Below, one piece after another: positions 49,718 to 59,799 of a stretch of DNA of 64,000 bases (the first letter of the stretch is position 1; every line of letters begins with the position of its first letter). The stretch is from Vibrio maerlii. Lineage in GTDB: Bacteria; Pseudomonadota; Gammaproteobacteria; Enterobacterales; Vibrionaceae. Both the position numbers and the translations under genes were made by a program. The DNA lies in the NCBI RefSeq assembly GCF_003415655.1, contig NZ_QRHC01000003.1, forward strand, positions 488,600 to 552,599, in the 5' to 3' direction. Under the pieces are notes generated by a model. The model searched no databases, was not told the origin of the DNA, and was given only the letters and a program-made list of their open reading frames with translations.

Positions 49718-51655
49718 ATGAGCTTACGTTTAAACCTAGAGGTTTTGTCTGAATCATTTGAGAATGAGTACGGTGGTCCATGTCGCTTTGGTCTTACTCT
49801 AAATAACCTCTCAGATGATCACTTAAATGACTGGAGCCTTCATTTTGCTCTCGATAGATTCATCACTCCCGGCAGTATTACCGAGGGTAAACTTGATCAA
49901 GTCGGAAGCTACTGCGTCGTTACTCCAAACAATAACCATTTGAAAGCCAATGAGCATTTCTACTGCGAGTTCACAATGAATACCGCACCGCTGCGCTTTC
50001 ATAGTGATGGCTTTGACGATGCGTTCGTCGAGGTAAATGCCAACGGTAATCCGTTGCGATTGCCGGTCATGATCGCTCCACCGGTTTTAGCTTCACCGCA
50101 TAAGCAGAGATCTTCTATTCCGAGTACAGAGCCTGCTGCCATGGCAATCATTCCCAAGCCTAACAATATCGTTCACCTCTCCGAGCAGGCGATCGAGCTA
50201 TCAATCCTTGAGATTAGATTAAGCACCAACAAAGCAAAACTGGCAACAAACTGGTTTAAAGATCAGGCCTCAAGCACTTTTCAGCACCTTAGTTTTGGTA
50301 ATTCGGATACTCGACTTACATTCATTGAGAAAAAGTCGCTCACACCGAGTAGCTACCAACTTCGCACCTCAATGATAGATATCGAAATCTCAGCTGCCGA
50401 TGAACAAGGATTCTTACACGCGTGTGCCACGCTTCTACAGCTGATTGGGCAAGGTGAACAATCAGTTTCAATTCCTCATCTGAATATTGACGATGCCCCA
50501 CGCTATTCATACCGAGGCATGATGCTCGATTGCGCTCGACACTTTCACCCTGTCGAAACAATTAAACGCCTAATCAATCAACTTGCTTACTACAAATTCA
50601 ATACGTTTCATTGGCACCTTACCGATGATGAAGGTTGGCGAGTTGAGATAAAAGCCTTCCCACAACTCACAAAAATTGGAGCATGGCGGGGTGGCGAACA
50701 AGTATTAGAGCCTCAATTTACTCATCTAGCGGAGTCATACGGTGGCTTCTATAACCAACAAGAGATCAAAGAGATCATCGAGTACGCGCAGTGTCGTGGT
50801 ATTACCGTGATCCCAGAGTTCGATATTCCCGGTCACTGTAGAGCGGCCATCAAGGCGCTTCCTGAACTGCTTGTCGATCAAGATGATCTCTCCCAGTACC
50901 GCAGCATCCAGCATTACAACGACAACGTATTGTCACCGGGAATTGCTGGCACTTACCAGTTCATTGATACGGTCTTAGAAGAAATAGCTGCGCTCTTCCC
51001 ATCTCCTTATGTACATATTGGTGCCGACGAAGTCCCCAAGGGAGTATGGGTTGATAGCCCATCCTGTCAGCAATTAATGCAACAGCATGGCTACCAAGAT
51101 CCAAAAGAGCTTCAGGGGCACCTTTTACGACATGTAGAAAACAAGCTTCGCTCACTAGGTAAACGCATGCTTGGTTGGGAAGAAGCTCAGCATGGCAACA
51201 AAGTTAGCAAGGATACGGTGATCTACTCATGGTTATCTGAACAAGCGGCAATCGACTGTGCCAAGCAAGGGTTCGATGTCGTATTGCAACCTGCTCAGTT
51301 CACCTATCTGGATATGACTCAAGACTTCGCACCTGAAGAACCCGGTGTCGATTGGGCGAATGTCATTCCGTTAGAACATGCATACCGCTATGAGCCACTG
51401 GCGCAACTAGCCGACAATGACCCTATCCACAAACGTGTGTGGGGCGTTCAATGTGCTCTATGGTGTGAAATCGTCAATAACCAAGATCGTATCGATTACA
51501 TGCTCTACCCGCGAATCACCGCCATTGCAGAAGCTTGTTGGACCCAGAGCAAACACAAAGATTACTCGAACTACTTAGCACGACTCAAAACACACACTGA
51601 GTGGTTCGACAAACAAGGTATTCAATACCGCCAACCATGGAATTGTGATGCGTAG
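49718..51655 (+). CDS. Glycoside hydrolase family 20 beta-N-acetylhexosaminidase
   Basis: Hydrolyses GlcNAc from chitin oligosaccharides by substrate-assisted catalysis; 645 aa with no signal peptide, so cytoplasmic. An N-terminal beta domain, a GH20b domain (about residues 150-265) and the catalytic barrel from YSYRGMMLDCARHFHPVETI are seen. The catalytic Asp437-Glu438 pair is in VHIGADEVPKG. A WHLTDDEGWRVEIKAFP stretch contacts substrate. It works alongside the chitobiose phosphorylase that follows. Confidence 0.93.
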   Translation: MSLRLNLEVLSESFENEYGGPCRFGLTLNNLSDDHLNDWSLHFALDRFITPGSITEGKLDQVGSYCVVTPNNNHLKANEHFYCEFTMNTAPLRFHSDGFDDAFVEVNANGNPLRLPVMIAPPVLASPHKQRSSIPSTEPAAMAIIPKPNNIVHLSEQAIELSILEIRLSTNKAKLATNWFKDQASSTFQHLSFGNSDTRLTFIEKKSLTPSSYQLRTSMIDIEISAADEQGFLHACATLLQLIGQGEQSVSIPHLNIDDAPRYSYRGMMLDCARHFHPVETIKRLINQLAYYKFNTFHWHLTDDEGWRVEIKAFPQLTKIGAWRGGEQVLEPQFTHLAESYGGFYNQQEIKEIIEYAQCRGITVIPEFDIPGHCRAAIKALPELLVDQDDLSQYRSIQHYNDNVLSPGIAGTYQFIDTVLEEIAALFPSPYVHIGADEVPKGVWVDSPSCQQLMQQHGYQDPKELQGHLLRHVENKLRSLGKRMLGWEEAQHGNKVSKDTVIYSWLSEQAAIDCAKQGFDVVLQPAQFTYLDMTQDFAPEEPGVDWANVIPLEHAYRYEPLAQLADNDPIHKRVWGVQCALWCEIVNNQDRIDYMLYPRITAIAEACWTQSKHKDYSNYLARLKTHTEWFDKQGIQYRQPWNCDA

Positions 51656-51737
51656 TACTGGTTTTTTACCCCAAAGACGGCGCATCAATTAAGAATAAGA
51701 GTGCTGTTGATACAGCAATAGAAAAGGAAACATTACA

Positions 51738-54143
51738 ATGAAATACGGCTATTTCGATAACGAAAATCGCGAATACGTCATCACTCGCCCAGATGTACCT
51801 GCACCATGGACGAACTACTTAGGCACCGAGAAATTCTGTACCGTTATTTCACACAACGCGGGGGGTTACTCATTCTACAACTCCCCTGAGTACAATCGCG
51901 TAACCAAGTTCCGTCCAAATGCGACTTTTGACCGCCCTGGACACTATGTTTATCTACGTGATGATGAGACGGGTGATTACTGGTCTATATCTTGGCAGCC
52001 GGTAGCGAAAAACTTAGACGAAGCAAGCTATGAGGTTCGTCACGGTCTTTCGTACTCAAAGTTCACGTGTGAATACAGCGGAATCAGTGCTACCAAGACG
52101 CTATTTGTACCAAAAGGGGAAGACGCAGAAGTTTGGGCTGTCGTGATTAAGAACACCTCAGATAAACCTCGCACAATCTCAGCCTTCTCGTTTGTCGAGT
52201 TCTCTTTTAGCCATATTCAATCCGACAATCAGAACCATCAGATGTCGCTTTACTCCGCAGGCACCGAATACAAAAACGGTGTTATTGAATACGACCTCTA
52301 CTACAACACTAACGACTTTGAGGGTTTCTACTACCTAGCTTCAACCTTTGAACCAGATTCTTATGACGGCCAACGTGATAGCTTCCTAGGTTTATACCGC
52401 GATGAAGCAAACCCTATCGCTGTAGAAAAAGGTCAATGTTCAAACACAGCACAAACTTGTTACAACCACTGCGGTTCCTTGCACAAGCAGTTCACCATTC
52501 AACCTGGTGAAGAAGTTCGTTTTGCCTACGTTCTTGGTATTGGCAAAGGTAACGGCGAGCGCCTGAGAGAAAAATATCAAGATAGTGCGAATGTCGATGC
52601 TGCATTCCAAGATATCAAAGCTCACTGGGATGAGCGCTGCGATAAGTTCCAAGTCAAATCACCGAATGAAGGCCTAGATACTATGATCAATGCTTGGACC
52701 TTATACCAAGCAGAGACCTGTGTAGTTTGGTCTCGATTTGCCTCTTTCATTGAAGTCGGTGGTCGTACGGGTCTGGGTTATCGTGATACTGCGCAAGATG
52801 CGATCTCTGTACCTCATGCCAATCCGCAAATGACTCGAAAGCGTATTGTCGACCTGCTACGCGGCCAAGTTCAGGCGGGTTACGGTCTACACTTATTCGA
52901 TCCTGACTGGTTCGACCCAGAAAAGGCTGATGTAAAACCATCTAAGTCACCAACCGTTGTTCCAACGCCATCCGATGAAGATAAGATCCACGGTATTGAG
53001 GATACCTGCTCTGATGATCACCTATGGATTGTTCCAACAATCTGTAAATACGTGATGGAAACGGGTGAAACCAGCTTCTTTGATGAGGTCATTCCATACG
53101 CAGATGGCGGTGAAGCAACAGTTTACGAACACATGAAAGCAGCCCTTAATTTCTCGGCTGAATACGTGGGTCAAACTGGTATCTGTAAGGGCTTACGAGC
53201 TGATTGGAACGACTGTCTAAACCTCGGTGGCGGTGAGTCATCTATGGTTTCATTTCTGCATTTCTGGGCGCTACAAGAGTTTATTGATTTAGCTAAATTC
53301 CGCAATAATGCTGCAGATGTAGAGAAATACACAGAAATGGCAGCGAATGTTCGTGAAGCATGCGAAACACACCTTTGGGATGACGAAGGTGGTTGGTACA
53401 TCCGTGGTCTGACTAAAGACGGTGACAAGATTGGTACCGCACAACAAACAGAAGGCCGCATCCACCTAGAATCGAACACATTGGCTGTACTCTCTGGTGC
53501 AGTTTCTCAAGAACGTGGTGAAAAGGCGATGGACTCAGTCGATGAGCATCTATTCTCTGAATATGGCCTCCACCTCAATGCCCCTTCTTTTGCCACGCCA
53601 AACGACGATATCGGCTTCGTCACACGTGTCTATCAAGGTGTAAAAGAGAACGGAGCGATATTCTCCCATCCAAACCCATGGGCATGGGTGGCAGAAGCGA
53701 AACTTGGTCGCGGCGATCGAGCAATGAAGTTCTATGATGCCCTTAACCCGTATAACCAAAACGACATGATTGAAAAGCGTATCGCAGAACCTTACTCGTA
53801 CGTTCAATTCATCATGGGTCGTGACCACCAAGATCACGGTCGTGCAAACCACCCTTGGCTAACGGGTACATCGGGATGGGCCTACTTTGCCGTCACCAAC
53901 TTCATTCTCGGTGTGCGTACTGGCTTTGAAGGATTAACGGTTGATCCTTGTATCCCAACCTCATGGCCTGGTTTTGAGGTCACCCGTCAATGGAGAGGGG
54001 CTACATACAACATCAGGGTAGAGAATCCGAATGGTGTCAGCAAAGGTGTCGCTTCTATCACGCTTAACGGTGAAGTCATCGAGGGTGCAATTCCAGTAAA
54101 AGCAGAGGGAAGCGAAAACAGCGTCGTTGTGGTTCTTGGTTAG
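51738..54143 (+). CDS. chbP: N,N'-diacetylchitobiose phosphorylase (GH94)
   Basis: Cytoplasmic inverting phosphorylase of 801 aa that converts (GlcNAc)2 and phosphate to GlcNAc-1-P and GlcNAc, saving an ATP. The length equals the characterised Vibrio proteolyticus enzyme. The catalytic acid is Asp492 in RADWNDCLNLGG. The N-terminal beta-sandwich (MKYGYFDNENREYVITRPD) and the (alpha/alpha)6 barrel with GRTGLGYRDTAQD are intact. The phosphate-binding GTSGWAYF loop is near the C-terminus. It lies 82 bp after the GH20 gene. Confidence 0.95.
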   Translation: MKYGYFDNENREYVITRPDVPAPWTNYLGTEKFCTVISHNAGGYSFYNSPEYNRVTKFRPNATFDRPGHYVYLRDDETGDYWSISWQPVAKNLDEASYEVRHGLSYSKFTCEYSGISATKTLFVPKGEDAEVWAVVIKNTSDKPRTISAFSFVEFSFSHIQSDNQNHQMSLYSAGTEYKNGVIEYDLYYNTNDFEGFYYLASTFEPDSYDGQRDSFLGLYRDEANPIAVEKGQCSNTAQTCYNHCGSLHKQFTIQPGEEVRFAYVLGIGKGNGERLREKYQDSANVDAAFQDIKAHWDERCDKFQVKSPNEGLDTMINAWTLYQAETCVVWSRFASFIEVGGRTGLGYRDTAQDAISVPHANPQMTRKRIVDLLRGQVQAGYGLHLFDPDWFDPEKADVKPSKSPTVVPTPSDEDKIHGIEDTCSDDHLWIVPTICKYVMETGETSFFDEVIPYADGGEATVYEHMKAALNFSAEYVGQTGICKGLRADWNDCLNLGGGESSMVSFLHFWALQEFIDLAKFRNNAADVEKYTEMAANVREACETHLWDDEGGWYIRGLTKDGDKIGTAQQTEGRIHLESNTLAVLSGAVSQERGEKAMDSVDEHLFSEYGLHLNAPSFATPNDDIGFVTRVYQGVKENGAIFSHPNPWAWVAEAKLGRGDRAMKFYDALNPYNQNDMIEKRIAEPYSYVQFIMGRDHQDHGRANHPWLTGTSGWAYFAVTNFILGVRTGFEGLTVDPCIPTSWPGFEVTRQWRGATYNIRVENPNGVSKGVASITLNGEVIEGAIPVKAEGSENSVVVVLG

Positions 54144-54269
54144 TAGCGGCTCTTAAATAATGACGACGGTACTCTGTGAGGATAGCTCTTTGAAAATAGC
54201 TCGATGAAAACAGCTCATTGAGTACCGCTTTTGATGGTCGCAAACGGCCTATTTAGGTAAGGAAGAATT

Positions 54270-55682
54270 ATGATTCAGTTTGGAACTGGCGGCTGGCGCG
54301 CTTTTATCGGTGAAGAGTTTACCAAGGATAACGTCCGACTCGTGGCTCAGGCCGTCGCCAACATCATCAATGATGAGAAAGCAGCGGAGAAAGGCTTTGT
54401 TGTTGGCTATGACCGCCGTTTTCTTTCCGACAAAGCGGGCAAATGGTTTGCTGAGGTGCTCGCCGCGAACGGAGTTATCGTCAGCTTTATTGATAAGTTT
54501 GTGCCAACCCCTATTGTTATGTTCAAGGCAAAAGAGATGGGCTGTGCCTACTCGGCCTGTATTACCGCTTCGCATAACCCTGCTGACTATAATGGCATCA
54601 AGGTGTTTATTGAGGGCGGCCGTGATGCAGACGAGGTGATCACGCAAAAGATTGAATCTCAAATCGCCAAGCTCACTAACCAAGACGTAAAGAGTATCGA
54701 CTTTGATATTGCAGCCCAAAGAAAGACGATCTTAATCATCAACCCGATGAACGAGTTTGTCGATTCTATTATCGACTTCATCGATATTGACGCTATCAAG
54801 CAGGCTAATCTTCGTGTGTTGATTGACCCTATGTTTGGTGTGGCAAAGAATGCGCTGCAAACCGTGTTGATCAATGGTCGCTGTGATGTCGATGTAATTA
54901 ACGATGGCAAAAACCCTGATTTCGGAGGCCTAATGCCATCACCAAGCGCAGCGACTCTTTATCGATTAAAGCACCTTGTTGCTGCAGAAGGTTATGACAT
55001 CGGTATTGGTACTGACGGTGATGCCGATAGGCTTGGCATTATCGACGAGAAAGGTAACTTCATTCATCCAAACGAAGTACTCCTGCTGCTCTATTATTAT
55101 CTCTTGGAGTACAAGGGGTGGAAAGGTTCAGTCGTCCGTAACATCGCAACAACGCATCTACTCGACAAGGTTGCTGCCGATTACGGTGAGAAGAGCTTTG
55201 AAGTCCCAGTAGGCTTTAAGCACATCAGTAGCCAGATGGAGGCTGACGATTCTTTAATTGGCGGTGAAAGCTCAGGTGGTTTGACGATTCGCGGCCACAT
55301 CAAAGGCAAAGACGGAGTATTCGCATCAAGCCTATTGGTAGAGATGATTTCAGTCACAGGCAAAAAGTTGTCTGAGTTGCTGGATGAGATCTACAACAAA
55401 TATGGTTACGCCTATACAGCAGAGGGTGACTGTACATTCAAAGCAAACCAGAAAGATACTCTCTATAACCGTATTTACGTTGATAAACAGCTGCCTGAGT
55501 TCGACTTTGAGATTGAACGAGTGAGCTATGAAGATGGTGCCAAGGTTTATTTCAAAAATGGTGGATGGGTTATCGCTCGTTTCTCAGGCACAGAGCCACT
55601 ATTACGTATTTTTGCGGAGATGGCAGATAAAGACACTGCAGAATGTGTTCTTCAACAAGTAAAAGAGTTTTTGGCACTGTAA
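54270..55682 (+). CDS. Phosphohexomutase (phosphoglucomutase/phosphoacetylglucosamine mutase family)
   Basis: Alpha-D-phosphohexomutase of 470 aa. The phosphoserine loop is ACITASHNPADYNGIKVF, the metal loop is IGTDGDADRLGII, the sugar loop is GGESSGGLTIRG and the phosphate loop is ARFSGTEPLLRIF. In this locus it most likely turns GlcNAc-1-P made by ChbP into GlcNAc-6-P for NagA, the last step of the cluster. Specificity is inferred from context. It is distinct from the GlmM gene in this window. Confidence 0.9.
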   Translation: MIQFGTGGWRAFIGEEFTKDNVRLVAQAVANIINDEKAAEKGFVVGYDRRFLSDKAGKWFAEVLAANGVIVSFIDKFVPTPIVMFKAKEMGCAYSACITASHNPADYNGIKVFIEGGRDADEVITQKIESQIAKLTNQDVKSIDFDIAAQRKTILIINPMNEFVDSIIDFIDIDAIKQANLRVLIDPMFGVAKNALQTVLINGRCDVDVINDGKNPDFGGLMPSPSAATLYRLKHLVAAEGYDIGIGTDGDADRLGIIDEKGNFIHPNEVLLLLYYYLLEYKGWKGSVVRNIATTHLLDKVAADYGEKSFEVPVGFKHISSQMEADDSLIGGESSGGLTIRGHIKGKDGVFASSLLVEMISVTGKKLSELLDEIYNKYGYAYTAEGDCTFKANQKDTLYNRIYVDKQLPEFDFEIERVSYEDGAKVYFKNGGWVIARFSGTEPLLRIFAEMADKDTAECVLQQVKEFLAL

Positions 55683-55705
55683 TCTCAGCGGTTGAATAAA
55701 CTCTA

Positions 55706-55832
55706 AATACTCAAAATAATTGGAGTTGCAGCTAAGCGACAAGACAATTCAACGCTATGAGCATAGTTCGCTATGTGATTAGGGGGAATTGGCGTAGTCA
55801 ACAACGCTGCAGCTTCAAGAATGAAGAGTATT
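55706..55832. repeat. Vibrio-type imperfect palindromic repeat element (127 bp)
   Basis: Ends are AATACTC and GAGTATT. Inner arms TTGCAGC/GCTGCAG and GGAGTTG/TTCAAG pair imperfectly. The centre is CATAGTTCGCTATG (55762-55775). This closely resembles a multi-copy intergenic repeat I know from Vibrio genomes (arms around GAGTTGCAGC, middle CATAGTTNACTATG). It lies between the mutase gene and its terminator. Confidence 0.75.
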
Positions 55833-55860
55833 AGTGAACCCTATAGGTGAAGAACATATT

Positions 55861-55888
55861 GACCCGACCATACGCCGGGTCCTTTTTA
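55861..55888 (+). terminator. Terminator of the chitin operon
   Basis: GACCCG and CGGGTC pair around a 9-nt loop, followed by CTTTTT. It lies between the convergent mutase and fbpC genes. Confidence 0.7.
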
Positions 55889-56914
55889 GAAAGCGAGCAA
55901 CTCATTTGCCTGAATATTGATCGTCACACGCTGGCCCACTTCCAAGGCCTCATCTGAACTAGCGGTTAGCTTCTGACCATTTAGCTCAACCGTATATCGA
56001 CAGTGATCTCCCATAAAGTGCAACTCAAGGACACGAATCGAGCTATCAATACTGGACGTCAATTTAAGCTGTTGAGGACGAATAAGCAGTTCACATTCAG
56101 CGCCCCGCTCGATGGTATTTTTGTCCGTTGCTGCAACGTCACCTAACTCTGTCTGATAGTGTGTTTCCGAGGTTCTTGTGGCCTTGATGTAGCTGCCACC
56201 TCCTAGGAAGTCTGCAACAAACTTGCTTGAGGGTTGGTGGTAAAGCTCCGATGCTGAACCAAACTGTTCAATCACACCGTGATTCATTACCGCCATTTTG
56301 TCAGCGAAAGCAAAGGCTTCTTCTCGGGAGTGCGTAACGAAAACGGCTGTCACACCTTGCTTCTTAAAAATGGTTCTAATCTGGCTAATCAACTCATGGC
56401 GAACCTGAGTATCGATATTCGAAAACGGTTCGTCGAGCAACAGTAAGTCAGGTTTATAAGCCAATGAACGAGCAATGGCGACACGCTGCTGCTGACCACC
56501 AGAAAGTTGGTGAGGGTAACGCTCACCATAACCGTCTAGATGAACAAGGGACAGCATTTTATCAACAATAGCTTGCTTCTCAGCTTTACTCATTCCTTTA
56601 AGACCAAATGCCACGTTATCCGAGACCGTAAGATGCGGGAACAGTGCGTAATCTTGAAAGATCAAACCAATGTTTCGCTGCTCTGGTGGCAACCAGTTTT
56701 CACCATCATCAATCATGCGACAGTTCAAACTCATTTGACCGCTACTAAGAGGTAACAGACCTGCAATCGCCTTAAGTAGCGTGGTTTTGCCACAGCCACT
56801 CGCCCCAAGAAGACAGATAATCTCACCCTTCTTGACCTCTAGATTCAGTGACTTAAGCACAGTCTGGTCATCATATTTGCAGGTAAGGTTACTAATTGAT
56901 AATGCACAGCTCAT
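55886..56914 (-). CDS. fbpC: Ferric iron ABC transporter ATP-binding protein
   Basis: ATPase of 342 aa driving iron uptake through FbpB. It has Walker A LLGASGCGKTTLLKA, signature LSGGQQQRVAIARSLA and Walker B LLLLDEPFSNID. The C-terminal TOBE-type domain begins about residue 240. Its start overlaps the fbpB stop by one base (TAATG), indicating coupling. Homologous to V. cholerae FbpC and Haemophilus HitC. Confidence 0.93.
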   Translation of the reverse strand: MSCALSISNLTCKYDDQTVLKSLNLEVKKGEIICLLGASGCGKTTLLKAIAGLLPLSSGQMSLNCRMIDDGENWLPPEQRNIGLIFQDYALFPHLTVSDNVAFGLKGMSKAEKQAIVDKMLSLVHLDGYGERYPHQLSGGQQQRVAIARSLAYKPDLLLLDEPFSNIDTQVRHELISQIRTIFKKQGVTAVFVTHSREEAFAFADKMAVMNHGVIEQFGSASELYHQPSSKFVADFLGGGSYIKATRTSETHYQTELGDVAATDKNTIERGAECELLIRPQQLKLTSSIDSSIRVLELHFMGDHCRYTVELNGQKLTASSDEALEVGQRVTINIQANELLAF

Positions 56915-58539
56915 TAGTGATTCTGCTCCAGGGAACGGTTAACAACAATAAGTGGAATAAGCCCAACCAGTACCAAAAGTACTGCAGGCATCGCCGCAAG
57001 CTCTAGATGTTCATCAGACGCGAAGTTATAAACATACGTAGCTAGGGTTTCAAAGTTAAATGGTCTTAGTAGCAGTGCTGCATTAAGCTCTTTCATCGAT
57101 TCAATAAAGACCAGTAAACCAGCAATCAACACACCACGTTTTATCAGTGGGAAGTGCACTCGCCAAAGCATCGCATTTTGACTACAACCCATGGTTTTCG
57201 CAGCCATATCTAGAGAAGGCGATACCTTACTTAGACTGCTCTCAATACTACCAATAGCGACCGCAGAGAAGCGAACCACCAACGCAAAGATAAGAGCAAA
57301 CATAGTTCCAGAGAAAATCAACCCAGGACGCTGCCATTCCATATACTTAGCAAAGTCATTCACACTATGATCGAGACTCAATACCGTAACCATCACGCCG
57401 ATCGCTAGTACGGTACCAGGAACCGCATATCCCATCGAAGACAAGCGCATAGAAGATTGGCTCATTTTACTCGGTTGCAAGCGGTGGTAGAAGTTCACAA
57501 CTAGGGCGACAAGTACACCTATAATTGCAGCAGAGAAAGAAACTTGCAGGCTATTAATTGAATACTGCTGGAACTCTTGAGTCCAGCTTTGTGCAAAGTA
57601 CTTATAGGCGTAAATACAAAGCTGTAGCAGCGGCAAAATAAATGCCACTGACACCAAGCCCCAACACCAGATTAAAGCCAACCATTTCTTCCAACCGGAG
57701 AGCTCATAACGAAAGCTTTCATGGCTATTAAATTGATTCTGGAATAGCTTTTGTCTGCGACGACTGTATCTTTCTGCGCTAATCAATAACACCACAAACA
57801 GCAACATGATTGCTGAAATCTTAGCCGCGGCATTGAGGTTCGAATAACCCAACCAAGTATCATAAACCGCAGTGGTCAGAGTGTTGACCGCAAAGTAGCT
57901 AACCGTGCCAAAATCTCCAATGGTTTCCATCGCCACCAGTGACAATCCTACCGCAATGGAAGGACGAACCAACGGAAGGGAGATACGCACAAAGCTCTGC
58001 CAAGGCGAGCACTTCAACAGGCGAGCCGATTGCAGCAAAGAGACGTTCTGCTCCATAAAAGCGGCGCGGCATAGCAGATAAACATAGGGATAGAGAACTA
58101 AGGCCAATACCCAGATAGCCCCACCGAGTGTTCGAATATCAGGGAACCAGTACTCACCTGGCCCCCACCCAGTCAAATCACGCAATAGAATCTGTACAGG
58201 GCCGGCAAAATCAAACCAATCAGTAAAGATGTAGCCAACGATATAACCAGGCATAGCGAGAGGGAGAACAAGCGCCCATTGAAGAATTCTCTCACTGGGG
58301 AGGCGACACATCGCCATCAACCAAGCAGAGGGAACACCCAAGAAGAGAGAGAGCACCATAACACCAACCACCAATACTATGGTGTTATAGGTGTAGGTAG
58401 GCATCACTGTCGCAAAGAGATGTGAGAACACATCATTGCTTTCACCAACAGCGGTATAGAAGATGGCTAAAATAGGCAAAACCAACAGCAGGGTAAAGAC
58501 CCCACTGCTGGTTTTCCAAACAGAATTCTTTTCTTTCAT
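56914..58539 (-). CDS. fbpB: Ferric iron ABC transporter permease
   Basis: Double-length permease of 541 aa with about twelve membrane segments and two EAA loops (SARLLKCSPWQSFVRISLPL and AAKTMGCSQNAMLWRVHFPL), as in HitB/SfuB proteins. It lies 101 bp after fbpA, beyond a terminator-like hairpin, so less is expected to be made than of the binding protein. Confidence 0.93.
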   Translation of the reverse strand: MKEKNSVWKTSSGVFTLLLVLPILAIFYTAVGESNDVFSHLFATVMPTYTYNTIVLVVGVMVLSLFLGVPSAWLMAMCRLPSERILQWALVLPLAMPGYIVGYIFTDWFDFAGPVQILLRDLTGWGPGEYWFPDIRTLGGAIWVLALVLYPYVYLLCRAAFMEQNVSLLQSARLLKCSPWQSFVRISLPLVRPSIAVGLSLVAMETIGDFGTVSYFAVNTLTTAVYDTWLGYSNLNAAAKISAIMLLFVVLLISAERYSRRRQKLFQNQFNSHESFRYELSGWKKWLALIWCWGLVSVAFILPLLQLCIYAYKYFAQSWTQEFQQYSINSLQVSFSAAIIGVLVALVVNFYHRLQPSKMSQSSMRLSSMGYAVPGTVLAIGVMVTVLSLDHSVNDFAKYMEWQRPGLIFSGTMFALIFALVVRFSAVAIGSIESSLSKVSPSLDMAAKTMGCSQNAMLWRVHFPLIKRGVLIAGLLVFIESMKELNAALLLRPFNFETLATYVYNFASDEHLELAAMPAVLLVLVGLIPLIVVNRSLEQNH

Positions 58540-58592
58540 TAACGAAATCGTAGTGACCTGAACTTGCTTCGGTTTTAGAGTCTTCTAAAACC

Positions 58593-58623
58593 TAAAAAAA
58601 CTGAGGGTATTATACCCTCAGTT
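58593..58623 (-). terminator. Partial terminator between fbpA and fbpB
   Basis: AACTGAGGGTA and TACCCTCAGTT form an 11-bp stem with a 2-nt loop and T7 on the minus strand. This is typical of the step-down after a binding-protein gene in an ABC operon. Confidence 0.85.
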
Positions 58624-58640
58624 ATCGCTATCTTCGCAAA

Positions 58641-59654
58641 TTAAAGGTCAAACTTCACTTCGTCTAACAGCTTGATTGCTGTTGTGTGATGTTCTGCAAT
58701 CTCATCTAGAGATAGCGTATCTGCTTTGAAGTCACCCCAAGATGCCACCAGTTCAGAACGCTTAACACCCTCTTTCACTGGGTACTCGTAGTTTACTTCT
58801 GCGTACATCTGCTGTGCTTTATCGCCCGTTAGGAATTCCATTAGCTTCTGAGCGTTCTCTTTGTTTGGAGAGTATTTCGCCATCGCCATACCAGAGATGT
58901 TTACGTGAGTACCGGTTGCCTCTTGGTTAGGGAAGTTAATGTAAACCGCATCAGCCCATGCTTTCTGCTCTTTGTCGTTAACCATCTTACCTAGGTAGTA
59001 GCTGTTACCTAGAGATACGTCACAAAGGCCTTCTTTAATCGCTTTAACTTGTCCACGGTCATTACCTTGTGGCTTGCGTGCTAGGTTTGACTTAACGCCT
59101 TCTAGCCACTCTTTCGTTTCTGCTTCACCTTTATGAGCAATCATCGAAGAAACCAGAGAAACGTTGTACGGGTGCTTACCACTACGAGTACAGATCTTAC
59201 CTTTGAACTCAGGTTTCGCTAGATCAGCGTAGTTGAACTCAGCGCCTAGTTTACCAACACGGTCACGTGAAGAGTAAACGTTACGGCTGCGTAGAGTTAG
59301 AGCAAACCACTCGTTTTCATTATCTTGGAACTGAGCAGGTACGTTCGCTTCAATTACATCGCTGTTTACTGCTTGAACTAGACCTTTGTTAGTCAGTTCA
59401 GCCAAACGGCTAATGTCAGTTGTTAGGATCACGTCTGCTGGGCTGTATTCACCCTCTTGAGCCAACTTTTCAGCTAGACCTTTCTTAGCGAACTTAACGT
59501 TTACTTTAATACCAGTTTCGTTAGTGAACTCTTTAAACATAGGTTCAACTAGGAAAGGTTGGCGGTAAGAGTAAACATTGACTTCTTCAGCTGCCATTAC
59601 TGATGGCGCGATTGTGCTACATGCAAGAGCAGAAAGAGCTAGCAGTTTTTTCAT
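58641..59654 (-). CDS. fbpA: Ferric iron ABC transporter substrate-binding protein
   Basis: Periplasmic ferric-binding protein of 337 aa from the chosen start. The signal peptide is MKKLLALSALACSTIAPSVMA, cleaved before AEEVNVYSYR. FbpA-type features include VYSYRQPFL and the tyrosine pair region SLGNSYYLGKMV. It starts at 59652-59654; an in-frame start 20 codons upstream would precede the signal peptide. A Fur-like box lies 23 bp upstream. Confidence 0.94.
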   Translation of the reverse strand: MKKLLALSALACSTIAPSVMAAEEVNVYSYRQPFLVEPMFKEFTNETGIKVNVKFAKKGLAEKLAQEGEYSPADVILTTDISRLAELTNKGLVQAVNSDVIEANVPAQFQDNENEWFALTLRSRNVYSSRDRVGKLGAEFNYADLAKPEFKGKICTRSGKHPYNVSLVSSMIAHKGEAETKEWLEGVKSNLARKPQGNDRGQVKAIKEGLCDVSLGNSYYLGKMVNDKEQKAWADAVYINFPNQEATGTHVNISGMAMAKYSPNKENAQKLMEFLTGDKAQQMYAEVNYEYPVKEGVKRSELVASWGDFKADTLSLDEIAEHHTTAIKLLDEVKFDL

Positions 59655-59676
59655 TGATTCATCCCTTAGATATAAA

Positions 59677-59691
59677 TGATAACGTTTATCA
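59677..59691. promoter_or_regulatory. Fur-box-like operator upstream of fbpA
   Basis: TGATAACGTTTATCA is a perfect 6-3-6 inverted repeat (TGATAA and TTATCA) matching the Fur 7-1-7 core with one central change. Its position just upstream of fbpA fits iron repression. Binding is inferred. Confidence 0.72.
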
Positions 59692-59737
59692 GTTGCGTTA
59701 TTATATTCATACACAAACAGAAAACAATGACCTTAAA

Positions 59738-59768
59738 CAAAAAAAACCTGCTCTTTCGAGCAGGTTTC
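59738..59768 (-). terminator. Terminator of glnK-amtB
   Basis: AAACCTGCTC and GAGCAGGTTT form a 10-bp stem with a 4-nt loop, and T8 on the minus strand. It lies 32 bp after amtB and upstream of the fbpA promoter. Confidence 0.92.
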
Positions 59769-59799
59769 AAGTCGGTAATTTGTAAATCTTGGTAAATTA

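Noticed and set aside
54249..54719. 156-codon ORF antisense to the start of the mutase gene
   Set aside because: Overlaps a gene with intact catalytic loops; no domain or ribosome site seen.
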